From positions 186,001-250,000 of the forward strand of contig JADKGC010000011.1 of the NCBI GenBank assembly GCA_016717205.1: 64,000 bases of DNA, in the 5' to 3' direction. Below the pieces are notes generated by a model. It saw only the letters and a program-made list of their open reading frames with translations. It had not been told where the DNA came from and ran no database searches. The translations under genes were made by a program, and so were the position numbers. This stretch comes from Candidatus Flexifilum breve. GTDB taxonomy: Bacteria > Chloroflexota > Anaerolineae > Aggregatilineales > Phototrophicaceae. Below, piece after piece: positions 24,901 through 32,830 of this stretch (its first letter is position 1; each line of letters opens with the position of its first letter).

Positions 24901-25348
24901 CGCTCGGTTCAACCAGTACATTCCCCGGCTTCAGGTCGCGGTGAATGACGCCGCGCCGATGCAGGTAAGCGAGCGCGCGCAGCGTTTCCGCCAGCAGCCG
25001 CGCCTGCTCCGACGGCGGGGCGCCGAGCCCGGCGGAGGTCAGCGTGCGCGCGTCCCGCAGCAGATCCATTGTGAAGTAGGGCGAGCGCTGCGCGTCGAAG
25101 CCATAATCGATCACGCTGATGATGTTGGGGTGGCGCAGCGAGGCAAGCGTGCGGAATTCATGCGAGAGCGCGACGCGCAGATGATCGAGGGTGTCCTCTT
25201 CGGGGGCGTCGGGCAGCGAAACGCGCTTGAGCGCCAGCATCTGCCCCGTCAGCCGGTCTTCCGCGCGGAAGACCGCGCCCATCCCCCCTGCGCCCAGGCG
25301 CTCGTGAAGTCGATACCGGTTGCCGATGACGGTCGTTTCGGGAATCAT
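21944..25348 (-). CDS. Ser/Thr kinase-AAA ATPase-TPR signalling protein
   Basis: A 1134-residue three-part protein. Residues ~10-270 are a Hanks-type kinase with GAGGMGAVF, the lysine in MLALKRV, VIHRDLKPGNVL and VLDFGLALE, all catalytic residues intact. Residues ~300-560 are an AAA_16/STAND-type ATPase: VGREEEMTLL, P-loop GGESGVGKSRLLEEL, Walker B VLLLLEDLQWAE. The rest, from ~700 to 1100, is a long array of TPRs (units such as YNRLATAYYQLGEFDRARSY). No membrane helix is seen, so it is cytoplasmic. The start is moved to 25348, where the sequence begins IPETTVIGNRYR, the usual lead-in to the kinase. It resembles large signalling scaffolds of Chloroflexota and other multicellular bacteria. Targets are unknown. 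Confidence 0.92.
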   Translation of the reverse strand: MIPETTVIGNRYRLHERLGAGGMGAVFRAEDRLTGQMLALKRVSLPDAPEEDTLDHLRVALSHEFRTLASLRHPNIISVIDYGFDAQRSPYFTMDLLRDARTLTSAGLGAPPSEQARLLAETLRALAYLHRRGVIHRDLKPGNVLVEPSGRVKVLDFGLALEKNMPNDNTTGMTGTLAYLAPELLTDSSPSILSDLYSVGVMAYEMFVGQFPYNMKNAAQLISQIYSHIPDVSPLPEKIGAVLARLLVKKPEARFQTADHALAALVEAVTEPLPPESLEIRESYIRASTFVGREEEMTLLSQALDTAFGGVGSAWLVGGESGVGKSRLLEELRIQALVKGALVLRGQLSQPSTPYELWREIVRRLVLSTPLSDLEAGVLRAIVPDIGALLGRTPPEAPPLDGRASHQRLVLTIADMILRQEQPVLLLLEDLQWAEESFDVLEQLLTFASERSWLIIGSYRDDEAPKLPEQIAGARVVKLARLSDAEIATLSEAMLGEAGKQEFVLDLIKKETEGNTFFITEVVRVLLDESGGMSEVGRATLPKSVIAGGIQDVVRRRMLRVPAWARPALRQAAVAGREINLKLLPALGVTDVEAWLTACANAAVIEVADGAWRFAHDKLRLFLLKEIAPDDFKTINRQIAEGIEVTYKDDPAYAERLTEHWRQAGEPGKAFTYALRAGEYLIRLTAEYDRAERLLHLALHFDLDRTRVFALLGEAALRRGQFDLAMDHYQVALAGADAPMRTRIYNGLSEIMRHKSEWELATQYAQQALDLARQQTDIANEATSLSNIGSVLVLRGDFKGAKEVYEQALAIQTERGDRAAVLGNLGITLYGLSEYQPAIKLQEESLDLYREVGNRRGIALTYNRLATAYYQLGEFDRARSYYEDSLGIMRVIGDPIGMYDCLNNLGMLHYGRGRYEEAETRFGEALRVSRQLGDSIRAARALNNLGASLKELGRYGDARAHMEEAISINRARNDERELAYALNSLGDLLVAQGRHANARAAYEESLALAVRLDDRIIRSINLASLGLIHARFGGYRAAYLVLAEALRIALDTKTKPRMARVLLNTARVLHRQGRDRRAAEIGGVIETLGTLEGEHDPTYQQLKQEVRRETEWWNKGRAADPETAIATLIAELEA

Positions 25349-25490
25349 GCCTGTGCCGATCGCTGCTCTCACCACCAGTGCCGATCATACCCGATCAGAT
25401 GAGTCCTGCCTAACCGTCGGCATCAAGTCATGCTGAATAACGCATATGAAACTGGCTGTTGAGCAGAAGTCGGCGGCGGAGTGGCGGTTG

Positions 25491-26495
25491 TCAGTGCCCG
25501 CTGATCAGCGTCCCCCGCGCCCAGGCCAGCGTGCGCTCGAACGCGTCGTCCGCGCTGATGATCGGCGCATAGCCGAAATCGCGGGCGGCTTTGTCGTGAT
25601 TGAACCAGAAATCCCGGCTGGTCGCGGCGACGGTGTAGCGGCTGAGGACGGGCGGCTTGCCCTTGCCGCCCGATAGCTTGTAGGTGAGTTCGCTGCCTTG
25701 CGCGAGGATTTGGGCTGCGCCCGCCGGGAGCGTGGTCGTCTGATAGGTGAGGCTGAGCGCGGTGAGGTAGCGCTCGAAGAAATCGAAGAAATTATCCGGC
25801 GCGTGGTCGGTGATGAAGTAGCACTGCCCGGCGAGCGGGCTGCCGATGTCTAAGCGTTCGACGGCCAGCACAAACGCATAGGCCGCATTGTCGATATAGA
25901 CGTGATTGAAGCGCGCGCGCCCGTCGCCGATGCGTGTAAAGCGCCCCGAGCGGTCGACCATGGGAATGACATTCGGGAAACGGTGCTTGTCGTGTTCGCC
26001 ATACAGCCCCGCCATGCGCAGCGAACAGGTGGCGAGCTGCTCGCTGTTCGCGGCGATCACTGCCTGTTCGCCGAGCATTTTCGTCTCGCTGTAGTAATCG
26101 AGATGCTGCGCCGGATACGGCAGCCTTTCATCGCCATCGCGGATCGGCGTGCCGTCAAACACCGCGTCAATCGAGCCCGTGTAGATGAGCCGCGGTACGT
26201 GGTTCGCCCGGCACGCGTCAATGGTCTGCTGCACGCCGAGCACATTGATGTCATACATGAGCGGTTGGCGCGTGGGCAGTTGATTGACATAGGCTACGGT
26301 CTGGATCACGGCGTCCATGCCCGCGCAGGCGGCCAGCAAAGCTTTGGCATCACGCACATCGCCACTCAGTGAGGTCACGCCGCTGTCCGGACAGGGCAGC
26401 AAATCAAAGCTCGTCACCCGATGACCTGCCTGGTGGAGCAAACGAGCGAGCGCGCGTCCCAACATCCCCGCGCCGCCAATGACCAGTACGTGCAT
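25491..26495 (-). CDS. Extended SDR (3-beta-HSD-like)
   Basis: A 334-residue NAD(P)-dependent oxidoreductase of the 3-beta-hydroxysteroid dehydrogenase/epimerase type. The dinucleotide motif is VLVIGGAGMLGRALARLL, followed by the active-site YYSETKMLGE (YxxxK) and a Ser/Thr in LIYTGSIDAVF. The start is ATG 26495, which places the Rossmann motif directly at the N-terminus; the longer frame upstream is low-complexity read-through. Its substrate is probably a small cyclic alcohol or sugar; not determinable here. It stands apart from the upstream leftward kinase gene by only ~140 bp. Confidence 0.85.
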   Translation of the reverse strand: MHVLVIGGAGMLGRALARLLHQAGHRVTSFDLLPCPDSGVTSLSGDVRDAKALLAACAGMDAVIQTVAYVNQLPTRQPLMYDINVLGVQQTIDACRANHVPRLIYTGSIDAVFDGTPIRDGDERLPYPAQHLDYYSETKMLGEQAVIAANSEQLATCSLRMAGLYGEHDKHRFPNVIPMVDRSGRFTRIGDGRARFNHVYIDNAAYAFVLAVERLDIGSPLAGQCYFITDHAPDNFFDFFERYLTALSLTYQTTTLPAGAAQILAQGSELTYKLSGGKGKPPVLSRYTVAATSRDFWFNHDKAARDFGYAPIISADDAFERTLAWARGTLISGH

Positions 26496-26790
26496 GCCTG
26501 TCACTCCCGCTGCCTGAGCGAATCGCCGACCGTGTACTATCGAGTATACGGAGGGAGTCGCGCCTACAGACTTGAGAGTTGCCCTCCAGTTAGGAGGAAC
26601 CGTCAGGCGCGGGGTCGCGAAAAACCACGTATGCACCGCGGCGTGGCGCTCTGCGATCATTTGGTCGTCGATATAGCTTGTGTATAAATAAAAATTGGTA
26701 GATTCTGTTTGAAAATCTTAACTTAAAATTTACGCTTCTTTCGTTTATATTGGTAAACAGACATGAAATCGATTAGATAGTGCAAGCGCC

Positions 26791-27135
26791 ATGATGTTTT
26801 CAGTCGGTCTGTACGGAGAAATCCACAAGAATGACGCGCGACGCTGGATGAATTCGCTGCGGCGCTATGCGCAAGGGCAGCCCTCCACGTTCTCCGCGCT
26901 CATCGATCTCAGCCATGTTTCGTTCATTGGGACGACCGCGCGCGTCGAATTCGCCGAAGCCTCACAGTTACCTCAGGTCAAAGAACTGCTGTTTGTCGCC
27001 AGCGAACCCCACATGCAGCAAGCCGTGCACATGATCGCGGTGCTCGGTAAACCGCACGCCATCCATATATTCAGCAGCGTCGACGATGCGCGTCAATACG
27101 TCGAGCAAGCGCATTCGTGCTCCAATGCGTCGTAG
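26791..27135 (+). CDS. STAS-like small regulatory protein
   Basis: A 114-residue protein with the layout of a STAS domain: a strand pair (FSVGLYGEIHKNDARRW), then STFSALIDLSHVSFIGTTAR, where the Asp-Leu-Ser segment recalls the anti-anti-sigma phosphorylation loop, and a final helix. The exact DLSGVxxLDS motif is not present, so the call rests on pattern. An AT-rich stretch, 26690-26760, lies upstream and is the likely promoter. Two ATGs in a row (26791 and 26794) give equivalent starts. It might antagonise an anti-sigma factor; no partner is adjacent. Confidence 0.55.
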   Translation: MMFSVGLYGEIHKNDARRWMNSLRRYAQGQPSTFSALIDLSHVSFIGTTARVEFAEASQLPQVKELLFVASEPHMQQAVHMIAVLGKPHAIHIFSSVDDARQYVEQAHSCSNAS

Positions 27136-27180
27136 CGGGCATACTGCACAGGAGATCACTTCAAAATCGAGAGTCTGTTG

Positions 27181-27232
27181 ACCTCACCCTAACTCGCCTC
27201 TCCGCACGGAGAGGCGAGTTGCAGGTCGTACA
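27181..27232. repeat. CCTCACC-family hairpin
   Basis: CCTCACCCTAACTCGCCTCTCC with AACTCGCCTCTCC facing GGAGAGGCGAGTT, a 13-bp stem. It lies between two convergent genes. Confidence 0.65.
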
Positions 27233-27237
27233 CCGCG

Positions 27238-28286
27238 TTACTGCGGGATATACACCGCGTTGGTCGGCACCCAGATCTGCTGGCCAGTACACGCGATCCA
27301 CACGTGCGCGAAGTCGCCGCTGAAGTCGGTGATGTACCACGTCCCCGCCGGGAGCGCCCATGGGAGCTGCGTCGCGAGATCCGGCTGGTAGAACACGGGC
27401 GCGCCTGCCGGAATCTGGTACACGACCGCGTTGGTCGGCAGCGGGTAAATGCACGCATCGACGGAAGCGGAGCCGCTGCCCAGCGTCATGAAGAGGAAGG
27501 CAAAACCCTCCCCATAGCAACCACACGGCTCGCCGGGTTCAAGCGTGGAGATCATGATGGTATAGGTCACGCCCGCCTGCAAATAGATCTGGCCTTCGTC
27601 GTCAAAGTTGGCGAGGCAGTTCGCCAGCGGGTCGACCGGTTCAAAGCCCCCCTGATAGATGCTGAACCAGATGTCGATCGTTTCTTCTTCTTCGTAGAGA
27701 TCATAGTAGGTGTAAACCCCGCTGATCTCCGGCGTAAATTCCTCATAATCGTAGAGATAACCGTCGGGATCATTCGCGATCTGCGTGCAGCCGTTGCCAT
27801 CATCGTCGGGGCGACCATCCGGCAGGATATCCAACCAACCACCCCGGCAGCCAGACCGGGATAGCCGAAGGCGAACTCATACTCGCCCGAGTCGCCATCG
27901 CTGTAGCTGGTGGTCACAAACGTATAGTTCCCCGGTGCGAGCGGCAGCCCTTGATCGGCCTCGTCCAGCACAGCGACGCAGTTGGCCAGCGGATTCAACG
28001 GATCAAACCCGCCTTCGGGGTAGATGATGACGACGATGTCCACCCAACTGTAGAAATCGTAGAAACCCCACCCGGCGGCGTCGGCCACATTGACGGTTTG
28101 CGTGGTGTAGTAGAACGGGCCAGAGCCCCCGGACAGACCACCGCAGTAGTCCGGGCGATCGACCATGGCGGGACTGGAAATATCGAGCGTGCCGCTGAAA
28201 AACACACTGCCATCCGCGAAGGTGGGGACGGCCGTAGCAGCGAAGAGGACGAGCAACAGCGTAACGAGCAGAATGAGTCGTTTCAT
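27238..28286 (-). pseudogene. Secreted two-domain protein with SH3-like end, frameshifted
   Basis: Reading leftward from 28286: signal peptide MKRLILLVTLLLVLFAATAV, then a domain with GFDPLNPLANCVAVLDEADQ. Near 27830 the frame is lost and the neighbouring frame continues LDILPDGRPDDDGNG and a second, related domain (GGFEPVDPLANCLANFDDEG), then a C-terminal SH3-like segment (TNAVVYQIPAGAPVFYQ). One missing base around GGTTGGTTGG repairs it into ~348 residues. The two middle domains are clearly homologous, an internal duplication, each with the pattern GGF(D/E)P(L/V)(N/D)PLANC. Exported; function unknown. Frame break may be a sequencing error. Confidence 0.75.
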
Positions 28287-28517
28287 GTGCTTTCTTCCAG
28301 CTATTCACTTTTAGATAAATACAGGTTCGTGCCTAAGTCATTATAGGGTGATTGTGGATGAACCAGACCGGGGGACTCACGAAAAATCCGTGAAAAATGT
28401 CATGAAAAACCGCGGGGTTCCGGTACCGTGAGGCTCACGGGGAAGTCGTGCTAGCGAAAGATACGTTCACAACGTTTAGAATTTACTAAATTTAATGAAA
28501 ATTGAGCGGTTTGTTTT
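28287..28517. other. Upstream region of sdh operon
   Basis: A gap with repeated GTGAAAAAT/ATGAAAAAC motifs at ~28380-28410 and an inverted CCGTGAG/CTCACGG at ~28427-28441, just before an AT-rich run that leads into the sdh promoter. These could be regulator-binding sites; I cannot assign one. Confidence 0.4.
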
Positions 28518-28545
28518 TTGCTCTCACTGAGGCAGGTGCTATAAT
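28518..28545 (+). promoter_or_regulatory. sdh operon promoter
   Basis: TTGCTC, 16 bp, TATAAT: a near-consensus -10 and a partial -35, about 100 bp before the first sdh start codon. Transcription would begin around 28552. Confidence 0.65.
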
Positions 28546-28646
28546 CCCCCGCATATCATGCCGTAGTGCAAGCCGCGTTCGGCGGCATCGCTGGACCACA
28601 AGCCGCCACCTCGAAAAATACCACTGTTCATGAGGAGCTATTCACC

Positions 28647-29705
28647 TTGACCTCGTTAGTCTACACCGTCACGGAGACGCTGCGGTATCGCGGCGGTATC
28701 GGTCAGTGGAGTTGGGTACTCCACCGTCTTTCAGGGTTAGGCGTCGTCCTATTCCTGACACTGCACGTCATCGACACGTCGTGGGCGGTCTTCTACCCGG
28801 AACTGTATGTCAAAGCCATTGCCGCGTACCAGAGCCCGCTGTTCACCATCGGCGAATTCGGCCTCGTGGCGGCAGTGATTTACCATGCTTTGAACGGTCT
28901 GCGCATCGCCATCTTTGATGCGCGTCCGGTTCTGTGGAAGCATCAGGCGCGCGCCGCATGGTTTGTCCTCGGCGGCACGGTGATCATTCTCATTCCCGTC
29001 TTCCTGTTGATGTTCACGCACGTGCTCGAATTCTATTCGTCCGGGCGCGTGGTGCTGCCCATCACCGAAGTGCTGGCGGAACAACTGCCATTCGCGGTCG
29101 GCATTGCCGGCGCGGCGATTGTCGCCATCCTCGCTTCCGCCTTGATCGGTCTGGTGTCGGGCAATCAGAAGCCCGGGCGCGTGAGCAAAGGCCCCGGCGC
29201 GCCGATTGAACGCTTCTGGTGGGCGTTCATGCGCTTGAGCGGTTTGATCATCGTCCCGCTCGTGTTCGGTCATCTGGCGATCGCGCACATCATTCAGGGC
29301 GTGTTCGACATTACGGTCGCTGGCGCAAGCGTGGCCGGTGTGCCCATCGTCGCCGACGCGGCCAACACGCTCGCCAACGGCATCAACGAATCCGGCACGG
29401 CGGTGGAATATGTGGCGGAGCGCTGGGGTTACCTGCTCGGTCCCATCGCCCTGTGGCGCATCTATGATATCGCGCTGCTGGCGCTGGTGACACTGCACGG
29501 CTTCAACGGTCTGCGCTACGTGCTGACCGATTACACGCAGAGCAGTGCTTTGTTCCGCCGCGCGGCGGTCATCCTGTGCATCATCGCCGGGGTGGTGCTG
29601 CTCACGGTCGGCGGTCTGGCGCTCATCGGCTCGATTGAAATGGATGCTGTCCGCGCCGCGACGCAAGCCGCCGAAAATCTCGGCCTGCTGCATGTAGGCG
29701 AATGA
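28647..29705 (+). CDS. sdhC: Succinate dehydrogenase cytochrome b, SdhC-SdhD fused
   Basis: A 352-residue membrane anchor. The first half resembles SdhC, with the family signature HRLSGLGVVLFLTLHVIDTSW (HRxSG; cut here to its core) and a haem-ligand-like His in YHALNGLR. The second half repeats the pattern: FMRLSGLIIVPLVFGHLAIAH and later TLHGFNGLRYVLTDY, like SdhD or a second SdhC. Membrane helices number about five or six in total. The length is roughly three times a usual SdhC, consistent with a fused anchor subunit. I choose TTG 28647 as start because GAGGAG is eight bases upstream; a GTG at 28566 has no ribosome site. It anchors the SdhAB pair encoded downstream. Confidence 0.88.
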   Translation: MTSLVYTVTETLRYRGGIGQWSWVLHRLSGLGVVLFLTLHVIDTSWAVFYPELYVKAIAAYQSPLFTIGEFGLVAAVIYHALNGLRIAIFDARPVLWKHQARAAWFVLGGTVIILIPVFLLMFTHVLEFYSSGRVVLPITEVLAEQLPFAVGIAGAAIVAILASALIGLVSGNQKPGRVSKGPGAPIERFWWAFMRLSGLIIVPLVFGHLAIAHIIQGVFDITVAGASVAGVPIVADAANTLANGINESGTAVEYVAERWGYLLGPIALWRIYDIALLALVTLHGFNGLRYVLTDYTQSSALFRRAAVILCIIAGVVLLTVGGLALIGSIEMDAVRAATQAAENLGLLHVGE

Positions 29706-29710
29706 CCTGT

Positions 29711-29782
29711 CGAAAGTTGAAAGTTAAAGGTTAAAAGGGCACAACGCTGACTTTTAACTTTCGACTTTTAACTTTTAACTTA
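29711..29782. repeat. Heptamer inverted array inside sdh operon
   Basis: Units of AAGTTAAA/AAGTTGA type on the left (29715-29735) face CTTTTAACTTTCGACTTTTA on the right. The array could fold into a long stem between sdhC and sdhA messages. Confidence 0.75.
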
Positions 29783-29820
29783 AGCGAACGACATTAGGGA
29801 TCAGAGTTAAAGGTTATCCT

Positions 29821-31647
29821 ATGAAGACACATCAATACGAAGCGCTGATCGTCGGGGCGGGTGGCGCGGGCTTGATGGCTGCCCTGTATGCCACCAAAGG
29901 CGGCGCGAAAGTCGCCGTGATCAGCAAGTTGTATCCCACCCGCAGTCACACGGGCACGGCGCAGGGCGGCATTGGCGCGGCGCTCGGTAATCTGGAAGAA
30001 GACAGCCCGCTGTGGCACGCCTATGACACGGTCAAAGGCGGCGACTATCTGGCGGATCAGAATGCGGTCAAGGTGTTGACGGAAGAAGCCATCGACGCCG
30101 TGATCGAACTGGAACACATGGGCCTGCCCTTCGACCGCACGGATGACGGCAAGATCAGCCAGCGCCGGTTCGGCGGTCACACCAGCAACTTCGGCAAAGC
30201 CCCGGTGCGGCGCGCGGCGCATGCCGCCGACCGGACTGGTCACATGATTTTGCAGACGCTTTACCAACAGTGTATCAAGCATAACGTGACGTTCTTCGAC
30301 GAATTCCACGTGGTCGACCTGATCCGCAACGGAGATACCGTTGTCGGCGTGATAGCGCTGGAACTCGGCACGGGCGAACTGCACATCTTCCACAGCAAAG
30401 CGACCCTGTTCGCGACGGGCGGCTGGGGGCGTGTGTGGTCGGTGACGAGCAACGCGCACAGCCTCACGGGCGACGGCGCGGCGGTCGTTTATCGCCGCAA
30501 CGTCCCGCTGCAAGACCTCGAGTTCTATCAAATTCACCCCACCGGCATTTACAAGATGGGCATCCTCATCACCGAAGGCGTGCGTGGTGAAGGCGGCGTG
30601 CTGATCAACGGGCGCGGCGAGCGCTTCATGGAAAAGTACGCGCCGAACATCAAAGACCTCGCCAGCCGTGACGTGGTCAGCCGTTCGATTTATCTGGAAA
30701 TCCGCGACGGCAACGGCATCAAGGGCAAGGACTACGTCTACCTGGACGTGACTCCGGCTACGGTCAACCGCTACCTCGCGGAAGCGGGCGAGACGCGCCG
30801 CATCACCGAAGAAGATGTCGAGAAGAAGCTGCCCGACATTCTGGAATTCTGCCGCGTGTATCTCGGCGTCGATCCGGTCAAGGAACCGATGCCGATTCAG
30901 CCGACGGCGCACTATGCGATGGGCGGCATTCCGACCAACGTGGACGGTGAAGCGGTCAGCGATGAAAACTGGACGGTCATCCCCGGCTTGTACGCGGCGG
31001 GCGAATGTGCCTGCGTGAGCTGCCACGGCGCGAATCGCCTCGGCACGAACTCGCTGGTCGACCTCATCGTGTTCGGTCGGCGCGGCGGCAAGGCGATTGC
31101 CGAATACGTCAAGAAGGCGGATTTTGTGCCGCTGCCTGCGTCGCCGGAAAAAGAAGTCACCGCGGAATTCGAACGTATTCGCAGCAGTCAGGGCAAGACC
31201 CGGCCCGGCGAACTGCGCCAGATCATGCAGAAGACGATGATGGCCGATGTCGGCGTGTTCCGTGAAGAAAAAGGCATGAAGGCCGCGCTGGAGACACTGC
31301 GTGAACTCAAGCACCGCTACAACACCGACATCCACATCGACGACAAGGGACAGAAGTTCAACACTGACCTCGTCGAAGCGTGGGAGCTGGGCTGCCTGCT
31401 CGACTTGGCGGAACTGACGACCATCAGCGCGCTGAACCGTACCGAAAGCCGTGGCGGTCACAGCCGTGAGGATTACCCGAAGCGCGACGACGAGAACTGG
31501 CTCGTGCATTCCCTGCTGACCAAACCGGCCAGCGAAGAAGTGTATGCCAAGGGCGCGCAGAACCCGATCGTCAACTGCGACAAGAAGGTCGATATGTCGC
31601 TGGCGGAGCAGGACGAACGCTTCAAACCCAAGGTCAGAACATACTAA
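29821..31647 (+). CDS. sdhA: Succinate dehydrogenase flavoprotein subunit
   Basis: A 608-residue flavoprotein. The FAD dinucleotide motif is ALIVGAGGAGLMAALYATKG, followed by SHTGTAQGGIGAALGN, the segment bearing the His that binds FAD covalently. Substrate-site residues appear in GHTSNFGKAPVRRAAHAADR and in QPTAHYAMGGIPTNVDGE, and NRLGTNSLVDLIVFGR is the classical family segment. The C-terminal helical domain (ESRGGHSREDYPKRDDENW) is present. It oxidises succinate to fumarate for the respiratory chain. The gene follows the fused anchor gene and precedes sdhB in one operon, with heptamer arrays in both gaps. Confidence 0.97.
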   Translation: MKTHQYEALIVGAGGAGLMAALYATKGGAKVAVISKLYPTRSHTGTAQGGIGAALGNLEEDSPLWHAYDTVKGGDYLADQNAVKVLTEEAIDAVIELEHMGLPFDRTDDGKISQRRFGGHTSNFGKAPVRRAAHAADRTGHMILQTLYQQCIKHNVTFFDEFHVVDLIRNGDTVVGVIALELGTGELHIFHSKATLFATGGWGRVWSVTSNAHSLTGDGAAVVYRRNVPLQDLEFYQIHPTGIYKMGILITEGVRGEGGVLINGRGERFMEKYAPNIKDLASRDVVSRSIYLEIRDGNGIKGKDYVYLDVTPATVNRYLAEAGETRRITEEDVEKKLPDILEFCRVYLGVDPVKEPMPIQPTAHYAMGGIPTNVDGEAVSDENWTVIPGLYAAGECACVSCHGANRLGTNSLVDLIVFGRRGGKAIAEYVKKADFVPLPASPEKEVTAEFERIRSSQGKTRPGELRQIMQKTMMADVGVFREEKGMKAALETLRELKHRYNTDIHIDDKGQKFNTDLVEAWELGCLLDLAELTTISALNRTESRGGHSREDYPKRDDENWLVHSLLTKPASEEVYAKGAQNPIVNCDKKVDMSLAEQDERFKPKVRTY

Positions 31648-31651
31648 AGAA

Positions 31652-31741
31652 GTCAGGACTGAGGACTGAGGTGAAAGGACTGAGTGAAGGGCGCGGTAAG
31701 CCGCAGATATTCAGTCCTCAGTCCTCAGTCCTCAGTCCTCA
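31652..31741. repeat. GGACTGA heptamer inverted array
   Basis: Several GGACTGA units (31656-31684) face TCAGTCC units (31711-31741), with a GCGGTAAGCCGC hairpin in the loop. It sits between sdhA and sdhB, ending 24 bp before the sdhB start. Confidence 0.85.
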
Positions 31742-31764
31742 ATCGATGAGAGGTGAACATACTC

Positions 31765-32541
<777 letters not shown>

Positions 32542-32546
32542 TTGAG

Positions 32547-32700
32547 TTAACCTCACCCTGCTTGCTGCGCAAGCCGTCCCTCTCCGGGTGGAGAGGGACA
32601 TGACGCGCTGTGCCGTTGCCCCTCGCATTCGTGAGAGGGGAGACGTTGCGAGCAATGTTGGCTCCCCTCCCTGAATTCGGGGAAGGGCCGGGGGCGGGGT
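32547..32700. repeat. Stacked CCTCACC-family hairpins
   Basis: AACCTCACCCTGCTTGC, a CCCTCTCC/GGAGAGGG hairpin, then CCCCTC...GAGGGG and CTCCCCTCCCTGAATTCGGG elements in a row. The set marks the end of the sdh operon. Confidence 0.6.
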
Positions 32701-32753
32701 CGGACTCGGTAGGTCAAAAATTCGTCAAATCCGGGCGAAAAAACACCCATCTT

Positions 32754-32825
32754 CAAAGACGCACGGCTATAATGGCGGTGCGTTTTTATTTTGGCGTCTT
32801 TGCATCTGGCAAAGACTTTCAGGAG
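32754..32825 (+). promoter_or_regulatory. TATAAT box and alternative hairpins in leader
   Basis: TATAAT at 32768-32773 may be the -10 of the next gene. CAAAGACGC (32754) can pair with GCGTCTTTG (32794). Part of that same right arm, GTCTTTGC (32796), can pair instead with GCAAAGAC (32809) in a tight hairpin directly before the ribosome site CAGGAGG. The two folds exclude each other. Confidence 0.45.
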
Positions 32826-32830
32826 GACGT

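Noticed and set aside
29794..31509. 571-codon open frame antisense to sdhA
   Set aside because: sdhA on the other strand has full family motifs; the shadow has none.
31652..31741. Possible CRISPR or tandem minisatellite in the sdh operon
   Set aside because: Units are 7 bp, without spacers, and arranged as an inverted pair.
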